DNA from: Microbacterium sp. RU1D
GTDB taxonomy: Bacteria; Actinomycetota; Actinomycetes; Actinomycetales; Microbacteriaceae
Direction of reading: 5' to 3'
DNA: 64,000 nucleotides
Assembly: GCF_900156435.1 (NCBI RefSeq)
Contig: NZ_FTPQ01000001.1
Location: forward strand, 1,612,001 to 1,676,000
The first letter of the stretch is position 1. Every line of letters begins with the position of its first letter. The translations under genes and the position numbers were made by a program. The notes below the pieces were generated by a model. The model searched no databases and had not been told where the DNA came from. It was given only the letters and a program-made list of their open reading frames with translations. This document shows positions 46,175-54,075 of the stretch, piece by piece.

Positions 46175-46540
46175 ATGACTGATCGCACCAAGCCGGAGTT
46201 CGACGCTCCCAGCGGCCCCGCCCCCTCCGACCTCGTCATCCGCGACATCATCGTCGGCGACGGCGACGAGGCCAAGCCCGGCGACACGGTCACCGTGCAT
46301 TACGCCGGTGTCGAGTACGAGTCGGGCGAGGAGTTCGACTCGTCGTGGGGCCGGGGCGAGAGCATCCAGTTTCCCCTCCGCGGCCTCATCCAGGGCTGGC
46401 AGGACGGCATCCCGGGCATGAAGGTCGGCGGCCGTCGCGAGCTCGTGATCCCCCCGCACCTGGCGTACGGTCCCGCGGGCGGACACTTCCTGGGCGGCAA
46501 GACGCTCATCTTCATCATCGACCTGCTCAAGGTCGGCTGA
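46175..46540 (+). CDS. Single-domain FKBP-type peptidyl-prolyl isomerase
   Basis: This 121-residue cytoplasmic isomerase catalyses cis-trans isomerisation of prolyl bonds. It is almost entirely one FKBP domain: DTVTVHYAGVEYESGEEFDSS, IQGWQDGIPGMKVGGRRELV, IPPHLAYG and TLIFIIDLLKV. The pocket residues Tyr, Asp, Trp and Phe are conserved. No signal peptide is seen, unlike the lipoprotein FKBP at the window start. ATG 46175 is preferred to TTG 46163. A textbook terminator follows the stop. Confidence 0.94.
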   Translation: MTDRTKPEFDAPSGPAPSDLVIRDIIVGDGDEAKPGDTVTVHYAGVEYESGEEFDSSWGRGESIQFPLRGLIQGWQDGIPGMKVGGRRELVIPPHLAYGPAGGHFLGGKTLIFIIDLLKVG

Positions 46541-46565
46541 CCAGCCGTTCTTCATCGAACGTTCA

Positions 46566-46606
46566 CGAACCCGAGGGGGCTGCGGCACCCTCGGGTTCGT
46601 CGTTTT
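46566..46606 (+). terminator. Terminator after the small FKBP gene
   Basis: CGAACCCGAGGG and CCCTCGGGTTCG form a perfect 12-bp stem with a 10-nt loop and a TCGTTTT tail. Confidence 0.9.
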
Positions 46607-46636
46607 CCACGATCGTGGAATACATTCGTGTGAATG
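46605..46636. promoter_or_regulatory. Two adjacent palindromes in the yceI promoter
   Basis: TTCCACGATCGTGGAA (46605-46620) is a perfect 16-bp palindrome. CATTC-GTGT-GAATG (46623-46636) is a second. TACATT at 46621-46626 could be the -10. The set looks like operators for a dimeric repressor, perhaps of the MarR or TetR type. The regulator is not in the window. Confidence 0.55.
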
Positions 46637-46690
46637 GGAGTTGGACTCCCGCAGGACGCCGACACGGCTCCCCAGACCTCTAGGAGTGAC

Positions 46691-47251
46691 ATGACCGACG
46701 CAACTACTCTCGACATCCCCGGCTACAAGGCGGGCACCTGGGTCCTCGACCCCTCGCACAGCGAGGTGACCTTCTCGGTTCGCCACATGATGATCTCCAA
46801 GGTGCGCGGCACCTTCGGCATGAAGAGCGCCACCATCGTCGCCCCTGAGAACCCGCTCGAGGCCACCGTCGAGGCTTCCGTCGACGTCACCTCGGTCGAC
46901 ACCAAGGACGAGGGCCGCGACCAGCACCTGCGCTCGGCCGAGTTCTTCGACGTCGAGACCTACCCCACGATGGACTTCCGCTCCACCGGCGTCCGCCTCG
47001 AAGACGGTGACTTCCTCGTCGACGGCAACTTGACCATCCGCGGCATCACCAAGCCCGCCACCTTCGCGCTCGACTTCGGCGGCTTCGGCACCGACCCGTG
47101 GGGCAACTACAAGGCCGGCGCCACCGCCAAGACGGTCGTCAACCGCGAGGACTTCGGCCTCACCTGGAACGCCGCGCTCGAGACCGGCGGCGTGCTCGTC
47201 GGCAAGGACGTCACCATCGAGCTCGACCTGCAGCTCTCGCTCCAGGCGTGA
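46691..47251 (+). CDS. YceI family lipid-binding protein
   Basis: This 186-residue protein has the YceI beta-barrel that binds polyisoprenoids or similar lipids. Family stretches are WVLDPSHSEVTFSVRHMMISKVRG near residue 20, RDQHLRSAEFFDVETYPTM near 78 and LTIRGITKPATF near 115. The C-terminal NREDFGLTWNAALETGGVLVG is diagnostic. There is no signal peptide, so it is probably cytoplasmic, as in many actinobacterial members. It follows a taggag ribosome site and two palindromes. Confidence 0.93.
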   Translation: MTDATTLDIPGYKAGTWVLDPSHSEVTFSVRHMMISKVRGTFGMKSATIVAPENPLEATVEASVDVTSVDTKDEGRDQHLRSAEFFDVETYPTMDFRSTGVRLEDGDFLVDGNLTIRGITKPATFALDFGGFGTDPWGNYKAGATAKTVVNREDFGLTWNAALETGGVLVGKDVTIELDLQLSLQA

Positions 47252-47345
47252 TCCCGCCGCAGCTCCCGCTGCGAGCCGGATCATGCTTCAGCTCTCGCTG
47301 AGGACCTGATCCCGCCGCCCCTCGCGCGGCGGCTGCGATCCTTAT

Positions 47346-47377
47346 GAAGACCCCGGATGCCGGCATCCGGGGTCTTC
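47346..47377. terminator. Perfect 32-nt palindrome between yceI and the EamA gene
   Basis: GAAGACCCCGGATGCC is followed at once by its complement GGCATCCGGGGTCTTC. It lies between converging genes and should work as a bidirectional terminator. GATCCCGCCGC repeats at 47251 and 47308. Confidence 0.8.
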
Positions 47378-47387
47378 GTCGTCCCGT

Positions 47388-48335
47388 CTACGCGCGCGCG
47401 CGACGCGGGAGCCGCAGGCGTTGCTGCACGAGCAGGATGCCGAGGAAGACGACGGCGGCGCCCACCGGCTCGTTCCAGGAGATGCGTTCGCCGAGGACCA
47501 GGATGCCGAGGCCCACCCCGACGACCGGGGTGATGTAGGTGACGGTCGAGGCGCGGGTCGGGCCCCAGGCGCGCAGGGTGTTCTGGTTCCACACGTAGGC
47601 GATGCCTGTTCCGAGCACTCCCAGCGCGACGATGCTTGCCACCACGGGCAGGTCGAGGTGCATCGGCTCGGCGAGGATCAGCGGCGAGGCCAGGATCATG
47701 AACGCCGCGGCGGGACCGATGTAGCCGAAGGCGAACGCGATGCCCGACAGGCCGGCGTCGGCGAGGAAGCGGCGCATGTAGGCGAGGCTGAAGCCGTAGC
47801 AGGCGGTCGCACCGAGCAGGGCGAGTTGGGCGACGGTGCTGTCGCCGACGTCGGACACGGCGCCGGGAGCGATGATCACGACCACGCCGACGATCCCCAC
47901 GGCGATGCCGACCAGCTGGCCCCGCCCGAGTCGCTCGACGCGGAACACCGCCCACGCCATGACCGCCGTCATGATCGGAGTGGTGGCGTTGAAGATGCTG
48001 GCCAGCCCCGACGGCACGTGCTGCTCGGCCCATGCGAACAACAGGAACGGCACGACGCAGAAGCTGAAGGCCAGCACGCACAGGTGGCCCCACACGCGTC
48101 GGCTGCGGGGAAGGCGCTCGCGTCGGATGGCGACGATCGCGCCCAGCGCGAGCGCCCCGAACAGCAGGCGGCCGCCCGCGACCTGCGCCGGCGTCATGCC
48201 GGTGAGCGCGACGGCGATGAAGAGGAAGCTCGACCCCCACACGATGCCCGTGAGCACGAACTGGACGGCGATCGAGACGGGGGAGGGGGAGGGACCGGAT
48301 GCCACGTTCCCGACGATAGGGCGAAGCTCCGACAT
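47388..48335 (-). CDS. EamA/DMT family transporter
   Basis: This 315-residue membrane protein has about ten helices in two EamA halves. The first half starts VLTGIVWGSSFLFIAVALTG, and the second covers about 165-305 with ALGVLGTGIAYVWNQNTLR and PVVGVGLGILVLGERISW. Such proteins export metabolites or amino acids, and the substrate is unknown. It lies 69 bases downstream of the next exporter on the same strand and may be cotranscribed with it. Confidence 0.88.
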   Translation of the reverse strand: MSELRPIVGNVASGPSPSPVSIAVQFVLTGIVWGSSFLFIAVALTGMTPAQVAGGRLLFGALALGAIVAIRRERLPRSRRVWGHLCVLAFSFCVVPFLLFAWAEQHVPSGLASIFNATTPIMTAVMAWAVFRVERLGRGQLVGIAVGIVGVVVIIAPGAVSDVGDSTVAQLALLGATACYGFSLAYMRRFLADAGLSGIAFAFGYIGPAAAFMILASPLILAEPMHLDLPVVASIVALGVLGTGIAYVWNQNTLRAWGPTRASTVTYITPVVGVGLGILVLGERISWNEPVGAAVVFLGILLVQQRLRLPRRARA

Positions 48336-48404
48336 CGACCGGGTCGCCGGGATGCGACGTCCGGAATCCGCCGACGATCGGCAGTCGGCGGGGTCTTCCC
48401 GGGA

Positions 48405-49709
48405 TCAGGGCTGCGGGTTCAGCGCGTCGTATTCGCGGAAGCGCGGTGCGAAGCGCACGAGGGTGCCGACGAGGCCGAGGATGACGATCCCGCCCAGCAG
48501 CGGAGGAACCCACAGCGCGGCGACGGTCGCGAGGGTGCCGGCGTAGAGCGCCCCCACGCGGGGACCGCCGGCCACCACGACGATGAAGATGCCCTGGAGG
48601 CGCCCGCGCATGGCATCCGGGACCGCCGCCTGCATCATCGTCGAGCGGTAGATCGCACTGACGTTGTCGGCCGCGCCCGAGACCGCGAGGACCAGGGCGG
48701 CCAGAACGATGAGGATCACGGCGCCGCGGTCTTCTCCCGTGTCGGCGGGGCGGCCCCAGCCGAGGGCCGCGGCCAGCAGCACGAGACCGAAGAGGGCGAT
48801 GGCGAGGCCGTAGACCTGGATCGCGCGCTCGATGCCGAGTCCCTGGCGTCGCACGCGGCCGATCGGCCCGGAGAACAGGCTCGACAGGAACGCCCCCGCG
48901 GCCACCGCGGCGGTGAGCACGCCGGTCGTGATCGCTCCGCCGCCCAGCAGCACCGCGCCGATCGCGGGGAAGAGGGCCACCGGCTGGCCGAAGGTCATCG
49001 CGACGATGTCGAGGATGTACTGCAGGCGGATGTTCGGGGCGCGGCGCAGGAACCGCGCGCCGTCGCGGAGCGACGCGAGCCCCGGACGCACGATCTCGCC
49101 CTCGGGGCGCAGCTTCGGCAGCGACCACAGGCCCAGGAACAGCGAGGTCATCAGCAGCACGTCGAGCGAATACGTCCAGGCGTATCCGGCGAAGGCGACG
49201 AGAACGCCCGCGAGGGCGGGTCCGGCCATGACCATGATGCCGACGGTGACCCCCTGCAGGGCCGCCGCGGCCGGGAGGAGATCGCGCGGCAGGAGGCGCG
49301 GGGTGATGGCGGACTTGGTCGCCATCACGATGGAGTTCGCCGCGGAATTGACGACGCTGAGGACGAAGAGCCACCCGACCGTCTCGAGTCCCGTCCACGC
49401 GAGAGCCGCCAGCAGGGCGGTGGAGGCGAAGGTGACCACCGCGGCGAGGAGCGCGACCGTGCGGCGGTCGAAGGCGTCCGCGAGCATGCCGCCGTACAGC
49501 CCCGCGGCCACCATCGGCAGGAGGCCTGCGACTGCGATCATCGACACGGCGAAGGTGCTCTGCGTCAGCTCGAACACGTGCAGCATGACCGCGACGACCG
49601 TGAGCTGGCCGCCGAGACCCGCGAGCGTCGATCCCACCCACAGGCGGGCGAACGCGGGCGAGGCGGTGAACGGGCGCAGGTCGATGAGGGCGCTCTGATG
49701 GGTGCTCAT
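48405..49709 (-). CDS. MFS transporter, EntS-like (MFS_3) group
   Basis: This 434-residue protein has about 12 helices. ARLWVGSTLAGLGGQLTVVAV begins the first helix, and GLYGGMLADAFDRRTVALLA is the loop 2-3 motif A. RSTMMQAAVPDAMRGRLQG near 370 is typical of the group that includes enterobactin exporters. The substrate is unknown. Its ATG overlaps the stop of the upstream DUF167 gene (ATGA), so the two are coupled. Confidence 0.88.
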   Translation of the reverse strand: MSTHQSALIDLRPFTASPAFARLWVGSTLAGLGGQLTVVAVMLHVFELTQSTFAVSMIAVAGLLPMVAAGLYGGMLADAFDRRTVALLAAVVTFASTALLAALAWTGLETVGWLFVLSVVNSAANSIVMATKSAITPRLLPRDLLPAAAALQGVTVGIMVMAGPALAGVLVAFAGYAWTYSLDVLLMTSLFLGLWSLPKLRPEGEIVRPGLASLRDGARFLRRAPNIRLQYILDIVAMTFGQPVALFPAIGAVLLGGGAITTGVLTAAVAAGAFLSSLFSGPIGRVRRQGLGIERAIQVYGLAIALFGLVLLAAALGWGRPADTGEDRGAVILIVLAALVLAVSGAADNVSAIYRSTMMQAAVPDAMRGRLQGIFIVVVAGGPRVGALYAGTLATVAALWVPPLLGGIVILGLVGTLVRFAPRFREYDALNPQP

Positions 49710-49927
49710 GCGTCTACGTCCACGCGCTTCACTCGAGCCGTGTGGCCGCGCAGGATGTCGACGTCGCGCGGGGCGACGCCGAAGTGCGCGGCGAGGGCCT
49801 TGACCACACCGTCATTGGCGGCTCCGTCGACGGCGCGCTCGCGCACGTGGACGACGAGGCCGTCGGCGGTGTCTTCGACGAGCGGGCCGCGGCGGCTGCC
49901 GGGCTTGACGCGGACGGTGAGCTGCAC
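49706..49927 (-). CDS. DUF167 (YggU family) small protein
   Basis: This 73-residue protein has the DUF167 pattern: LTVRVKPGSRRGP at the start, VHVRERAVDGAANDGVVKALA in the middle and RGHTARVKRV at the end. The fold is known from structures, but the function is not. GTG 49927 is leaderless, six bases from a TAGCCT hexamer. It is translationally coupled to the following MFS exporter. Confidence 0.9.
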   Translation of the reverse strand: MQLTVRVKPGSRRGPLVEDTADGLVVHVRERAVDGAANDGVVKALAAHFGVAPRDVDILRGHTARVKRVDVDA

Positions 49928-49933
49928 GGATCG

Positions 49934-49939
49934 AGGCTA
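49934..49939 (-). promoter_or_regulatory. -10 hexamer for the DUF167/MFS operon
   Basis: TAGCCT on the minus strand, CGATCC, then GTG 49927. Confidence 0.5.
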
Positions 49940-50031
49940 CGCCAGGCGTCCGACGCCCTCGCGCGGAGGTGACCCCGGGCCGCGTGGCGGCGCCGGGGCG
50001 CAGCGGTTCGTCGGTGGCATCCGGATGCTGG

Positions 50032-50037
50032 TAGACT
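50032..50037 (+). promoter_or_regulatory. -10 hexamer for rpsO
   Basis: TAGACT gives rpsO a leader of about 85 bases. In other bacteria S15 represses its own translation through the leader. Whether this one folds that way cannot be decided by eye. Confidence 0.45.
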
Positions 50038-50128
50038 CATGCGGTTGCCGTTCGATCGGCCGCGGATAAAGAGAGCTCGCACATCGTGTGACGGGCGCCG
50101 CGCAATGAGAAGGAAGGGGATCCCATCT

Positions 50129-50398
50129 ATGGCACTCGAAGCAGACGTCAAGAAGGCGATCATCGAAGAGTACGCGACGCACCCCGGTGACACCGGATCC
50201 CCCGAGGTGCAGGTCGCGATGATGACGCAGCGCATCAAGGACCTCACCGAGCACCTCAAGATCCACAAGCACGACCACCACTCGCGCCGTGGACTCTTCC
50301 TGCTCGTCGGTCAGCGCCGCCGCCTGCTGGGTTACCTGCAGGACGTCGACATCAACCGTTACCGCTCGCTCATCGAGCGTCTCGGTCTGCGTCGCTAA
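50129..50398 (+). CDS. rpsO: 30S ribosomal protein S15
   Basis: S15 binds the central domain of 16S rRNA early in 30S assembly. The 89-residue protein is full length, with [20 protein letters not shown] and [22 protein letters not shown], the rRNA-binding core. The ATG follows agaaggaagggg. It is monocistronic here. The usual partner pnp does not follow, and a terminator and a large inverted repeat do. Confidence 0.98.
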   Translation: MALEADVKKAIIEEYATHPGDTGSPEVQVAMMTQRIKDLTEHLKIHKHDHHSRRGLFLLVGQRRRLLGYLQDVDINRYRSLIERLGLRR

Positions 50399-50433
50399 TC
50401 GCACCAGCGTTCTATCGCGCAAAACATTCTTGG

Positions 50434-50462
50434 AAGGCCGCCCCACGGTGTGGGGCGGCCTT
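50434..50462 (+). terminator. Terminator after rpsO
   Basis: AAGGCCGCCCCA and TGGGGCGGCCTT form a perfect 12-bp stem with a 5-nt loop. Confidence 0.88.
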
Positions 50463-50508
50463 CGGCGTTCCCGGGCGCGCGCCGCACCCGCTTCCCCGTG
50501 CCTTCACG

Positions 50509-50575
50509 CGATAAACGCCGATGCTGCCGAGACATGCGGCGTCGAGGCGTGTCTCGGCAGGATCGGCGTTTATCG
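50509..50575. repeat. 67-nt inverted repeat between rpsO and the oxygenase gene
   Basis: CGATAAACGCCGAT and its complement make a 14-bp outer stem. After one mismatch, CTGCCGAGACA and TGTCTCGGCAG make an 11-bp inner stem with a 15-nt loop. The outer arms are unusually AT-rich for this genome. The inner arm shares GCCGAGAC with the repeat at 45919-45979. Confidence 0.8.
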
Positions 50576-50592
50576 GGAAGATTCCCCGGGGC

Positions 50593-51609
50593 TCAGGATG
50601 CCGTGCGCGCGGCGACCAGGTCGGGATGCCACCGCTCCGCGACGTCGGGGTGCGCCCGCAGGCGCGACTTCAGCGCGTTCTCGCCGTACGTGGCGTGGAT
50701 CGGGTTGGTCGGGTCCTGCGAAACGCCGCGCGCCTCGGCGGCGAGCTCCGCGGGAAGCTCGATGATCGGCAGTCGCGCGTCGAGCGCCGGGTTGAAGAAG
50801 AACGGGACCGAGATGCGCTCGTCGGGGAACGTCGGCGAGATCACCCGGTGGTTGGTCGCGGTGAGGTAGCCCTGCGTGGCGTACTCGAGCAACTCGCCGA
50901 TGTTCACGACGAATGCGCCCGGCACCGGGGGAGCGTCGACCCACTCGCCGTCGCGCTCGACCTGCAGCCCGCCCTTGCCGGGCTCGACCCAGAGCAGCGT
51001 GAGCACCCCGGAGTCCTTGTGGGCGCCGACGCCTTGCTGGGGCGTGGGGTCGTCCTTGCCGGGGTAGCGGACGATCTTGATGAGGGTTTGCGGGTCGCCG
51101 AAGTGGCTGTCGAAGTACTGCTCCTCGGCGCCGAGGGCGAGGGCCCACGCGCGCAGCAGCTTGCGGGCGATGCCGGTGAGGTGGTCGTGCCATTCCGTGA
51201 CGACATCGCGCAGCTCGGGCTGGGCCGCCGGCCACAGGTTCGGTCCGACGAGGCGGTTGTAGCCGGGGCCGTCCGTCTCGACGATCGCGTCGCGCTCGGG
51301 GCCGATGTCGATCTGCTCGCGCCAGTCCACGCGACCCTGCGTGCGCTCGCCTCCGACGCGGGTGTAGCCGCGGAAGTGGGGGCTGGTGACGTTCTCGATC
51401 GCGAGCTTCTCGGCCTCGGGGAGGGCGAAGAAGTCGTGGGCGGCCTGCAGCAGGCGCTCCTCGAGCTCGGGCGTGACGCCCGTGCCGGTGAGGTAGAAGA
51501 AGCCGACGTCATGGGTGGCGGCGCGCAGCTCGTCGCGGAAGCGGGACGCGGCCTCGGGCCCCTGGTCGAGGAGCGAGAGGTCGAGGATCGGGAGGTTCAA
51601 CTCGGACAT
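50593..51609 (-). CDS. 2-oxoglutarate/Fe(II) oxygenase, isopenicillin N synthase-like
   Basis: This 338-residue enzyme has the N-terminal DIOX_N region (LPILDLSLL, VGFFYLTGTG) and the C-terminal 2OG-Fe(II) domain. The iron ligands are His and Asp in GAHKDSGVLTLLW near residue 200 and His in ATNHRVISP near 258. The Arg in DERISVPFFFNP near 270 binds the 2-oxo acid. The family covers many oxidations, so the substrate cannot be assigned. No peptide synthetase or other secondary metabolism gene is nearby. A TAGCCT hexamer lies six bases before the ATG. Confidence 0.88.
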   Translation of the reverse strand: MSELNLPILDLSLLDQGPEAASRFRDELRAATHDVGFFYLTGTGVTPELEERLLQAAHDFFALPEAEKLAIENVTSPHFRGYTRVGGERTQGRVDWREQIDIGPERDAIVETDGPGYNRLVGPNLWPAAQPELRDVVTEWHDHLTGIARKLLRAWALALGAEEQYFDSHFGDPQTLIKIVRYPGKDDPTPQQGVGAHKDSGVLTLLWVEPGKGGLQVERDGEWVDAPPVPGAFVVNIGELLEYATQGYLTATNHRVISPTFPDERISVPFFFNPALDARLPIIELPAELAAEARGVSQDPTNPIHATYGENALKSRLRAHPDVAERWHPDLVAARTAS

Positions 51610-51615
51610 GGATCG

Positions 51616-51621
51616 AGGCTA
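51616..51621 (-). promoter_or_regulatory. -10 hexamer for the oxygenase gene
   Basis: TAGCCT on the minus strand, CGATCC, then ATG 51609. The same 12 bases stand before the DUF167 gene. Confidence 0.5.
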
Positions 51622-51738
51622 GGTCGGGGCGCCCGGCGGCGCCCGAATGTTGCCGAGCGTTACCGCGGACAGCCGCGTCGTCCGCATCCCGAGGACATCA
51701 GGGTGCGCGAAACGGCGAATGTGCGTAATCTGTCACAG

Positions 51739-51757
51739 TCAGGTGAGGCTGTCCTTA
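51739..51757. promoter_or_regulatory. IdeR/DtxR-type iron box before efeUOB
   Basis: TCAGGTGAGGCTGTCCTTA matches 15 of 19 positions of the DtxR consensus TTAGGTTAGSCTAACCTWA, counting S and W as matches. It lies 54 bases before efeU. Repression by iron-loaded DtxR/IdeR is the inference. Confidence 0.72.
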
Positions 51758-51811
51758 CCTGATCCGCAGCGTCGCGGTCCTTCCACCTCGTGAAAGTCGG
51801 AACTCCCGCCC

Positions 51812-52780
51812 GTGCTTGCCAGCTTCTTCGCCACCTTCCTCATCGGCCTCCGTGAAGGCCTCGAGGCCGCGCTCGTCGTCGGCATCCTCGTCGCCTACCT
51901 CACACGCCTCGACCGTCGCGACGCCCTGCCGAAGCTGTGGACCGGCGTGGGACTCGCGGTGGCCCTCGCACTCGGCGTCGGAGCGATCTTCACGTTCGGC
52001 GCCTACATGCTGACGTTCGAGGCGCAGGAACTGCTCGGCGGGGGACTCTCGCTGCTCGCCGTCGCGATGGTCACCTGGATGATCTTCTGGATGCAGAAGG
52101 CCGGACGCACCCTGAAGGCGGGCCTCGAAGGGGGCATCGACAAGGCGCTCCGCGGCGGCGTGTGGGCGCTCGTCGCGATCGGCTTCGTGTCGGTGGCGCG
52201 CGAGGGTGTGGAGACGACGCTGCTGCTGTGGTCGATGGTGCAGTCGTTCGGCGAGTCACCCGTCGCTCTGCTCGGCGCCCTCCTGGGGCTCGCCACCGCC
52301 GTCGTGCTGGGGTGGTTCATCGCCCGCGGCATGCTGCGCCTGAACCTCGGCCGTTTCTTCACCTGGACGGGCGGTTTCCTCGTCGTCGTCGCCGCGGGCG
52401 TCCTCGCCTACGCGTTCCACGACCTGCAGGAAGCCGGCGCCCTGCCCGGCCCGTTCGGCGCGGGCGCGCCCATCGACCCCGTCACCGGCCTGGTCGCCAC
52501 CGGCTGGGCGGGCTTCCCGTTCGGGTGGGCGTTCGACGTGTCGACCGCCATCGCCCCTGACAGCGCCCTCGCCGTGCTGCTGCAGGCGACCGTGGGCTTC
52601 ATGCCGCAGATGACGTGGCTGCAGGTCATCGCCTGGGTCGTCTACGTCGCCGTGGTGGTCCCGCTGTTCGTGCGGGGCGTGCGCGCGGGCCGTCGTCCGC
52701 GCCCCCTCGCATCGACGGGGACCGCGCCGCAGACGGGACCGCGGCCCGCCGTCGCGGCCGGCGCCCCCACCACGCCCTGA
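51812..52780 (+). CDS. efeU: Iron permease EfeU (FTR1 family)
   Basis: EfeU is the membrane permease of the EfeUOB iron uptake system. The 322-residue protein has about seven helices. The two iron-binding REGxE motifs are present: LREGLEAALVVG near residue 14 and AREGVETTLLLW near 130. The C-terminal 30 residues are Pro/Ala-rich and cytoplasmic. The start is GTG. EfeO and EfeB follow on the same strand, and an IdeR-type box precedes it, so the operon should respond to iron shortage. Confidence 0.95.
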   Translation: MLASFFATFLIGLREGLEAALVVGILVAYLTRLDRRDALPKLWTGVGLAVALALGVGAIFTFGAYMLTFEAQELLGGGLSLLAVAMVTWMIFWMQKAGRTLKAGLEGGIDKALRGGVWALVAIGFVSVAREGVETTLLLWSMVQSFGESPVALLGALLGLATAVVLGWFIARGMLRLNLGRFFTWTGGFLVVVAAGVLAYAFHDLQEAGALPGPFGAGAPIDPVTGLVATGWAGFPFGWAFDVSTAIAPDSALAVLLQATVGFMPQMTWLQVIAWVVYVAVVVPLFVRGVRAGRRPRPLASTGTAPQTGPRPAVAAGAPTTP

Positions 52781-52843
52781 GACCTCTCATCTCCCGCGCG
52801 CATCCGACACCGCGGCATCCCTTCCTCGAACGGAGACAGCACC

Positions 52844-54073
52844 ATGAAGTCCACACGCCTCCTCGCGGCCACCGCCGTAGCCGGCGCGGCCGTCCTCGTC
52901 CTCTCGGGCTGCGTCGCCAAGACCGGCGCCGCGGCCTCCGGCGCCCTCACGGTGACCTCGACCGGCGACGACTGCGCCGTTTCGGCGGGCAGCGCCCCCA
53001 GCGGCACCGTCGCCTTCACCGTCGACAACAGGAGCGAGCAGGTCACGGAGTTCTACCTCCTGGCATCCGACGGTCTGCGTATCGTCGGCGAGGTCGAGAA
53101 CATCGCCCCGGGCGCTTCGCGCAACCTCACCGTCGTCGCGCAGCCGGGCGACTACTACACCCTGTGCAAGCCGGGGATGGTCGGCGACGGCGTCGGAAAG
53201 GCCGCCTTCACGGTGACCGGCGACGCCGTGGCCGTCGAGGGACCGGATGCCGAGCAGAAGCAGCAAGCCGTCGACCTGTATGCGGCCTTCGTGAAGGACC
53301 AGGTCGGCCAGCTCATCCCCGCCGGGCAGACGTTCGCCGCGGCCTACGCGGGCGGCGCCGACGCCGCGGCCCGCGAGCAGTTCCCGCGCGTCCGCGCGTA
53401 CTACGAGCGCATCGAGCCCATCGCCGAGGCGCTCGGCGACCTCGACCCCCGCATCGACTACCGCGAGGTCGACGCCGTGGCCGAGGGGCTGGACTGGACG
53501 GGCTTCCACCGCATCGAGAAGGACCTCTGGGTTCCCGCGCAGGACGCGCTGAACGCCGACGGCGAGACGCCCGCGTGGAGCGGCTGGGTGCCGTCGACGC
53601 CGGCGGAGCGCGCCACGTACGGCGACAAGCTGATCGCCGACACCCAGGAGCTGTACGACTACGTGCACTCCGATGCCTTCACCCAGGCGCTCGATGCGCA
53701 GGGCGTCGCGGGCATCTCGAACGGCGCGATCGCGCTGCTCGACGAGGTGGCCACGGGCAAGATCAGCGGCGAAGAGGACTGGTGGTCGGGGACGGATCTG
53801 TACGACTTCGCGGCCAACGTCGAGGGGTCGAAGATGGCCTTCTCGCTCGTGCGCGACTTCGCGGAGTCGAAGGGCGACAAGGGCGCGGCTCTGGTCGGCC
53901 GCATCGACGGCGGCTACGCCGACCTGGAGGCGGCCCTCGCCGCGCACGGCTCCGCCGACGCCGGCTTCGTTCCCTATTCGCAGCTCACCGAGGCCGACAA
54001 GCGTCAGCTCACCGAGCTCATCAACGCCCTCGCCGAGCCGCTGTCGCAGCTGACGGTGACGATCCTGGAGTGA
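52844..54073 (+). CDS. efeO: EfeO iron uptake lipoprotein (cupredoxin plus M75 domain)
   Basis: EfeO is the extracytoplasmic iron-binding component of EfeUOB. The 409-residue protein has a lipoprotein signal with lipobox LSGC at residues 20-23. A cupredoxin-like domain follows (about 35-125), with Cys and Met ligand candidates in DYYTLCKPGMVGDG. The M75 (imelysin-like) domain spans about 140-405, and its HxxE motif is in FHRIEKDLW near 222. It lies 63 bases after efeU behind an acggagac ribosome site. Confidence 0.95.
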   Translation: MKSTRLLAATAVAGAAVLVLSGCVAKTGAAASGALTVTSTGDDCAVSAGSAPSGTVAFTVDNRSEQVTEFYLLASDGLRIVGEVENIAPGASRNLTVVAQPGDYYTLCKPGMVGDGVGKAAFTVTGDAVAVEGPDAEQKQQAVDLYAAFVKDQVGQLIPAGQTFAAAYAGGADAAAREQFPRVRAYYERIEPIAEALGDLDPRIDYREVDAVAEGLDWTGFHRIEKDLWVPAQDALNADGETPAWSGWVPSTPAERATYGDKLIADTQELYDYVHSDAFTQALDAQGVAGISNGAIALLDEVATGKISGEEDWWSGTDLYDFAANVEGSKMAFSLVRDFAESKGDKGAALVGRIDGGYADLEAALAAHGSADAGFVPYSQLTEADKRQLTELINALAEPLSQLTVTILE

Positions 54074-54075
54074 GC

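Noticed and set aside
50593..51609. A beta-lactam biosynthesis enzyme, from similarity to isopenicillin N synthase
   Set aside because: The fold family is broad, and no peptide synthetase or acyltransferase of that pathway is nearby.
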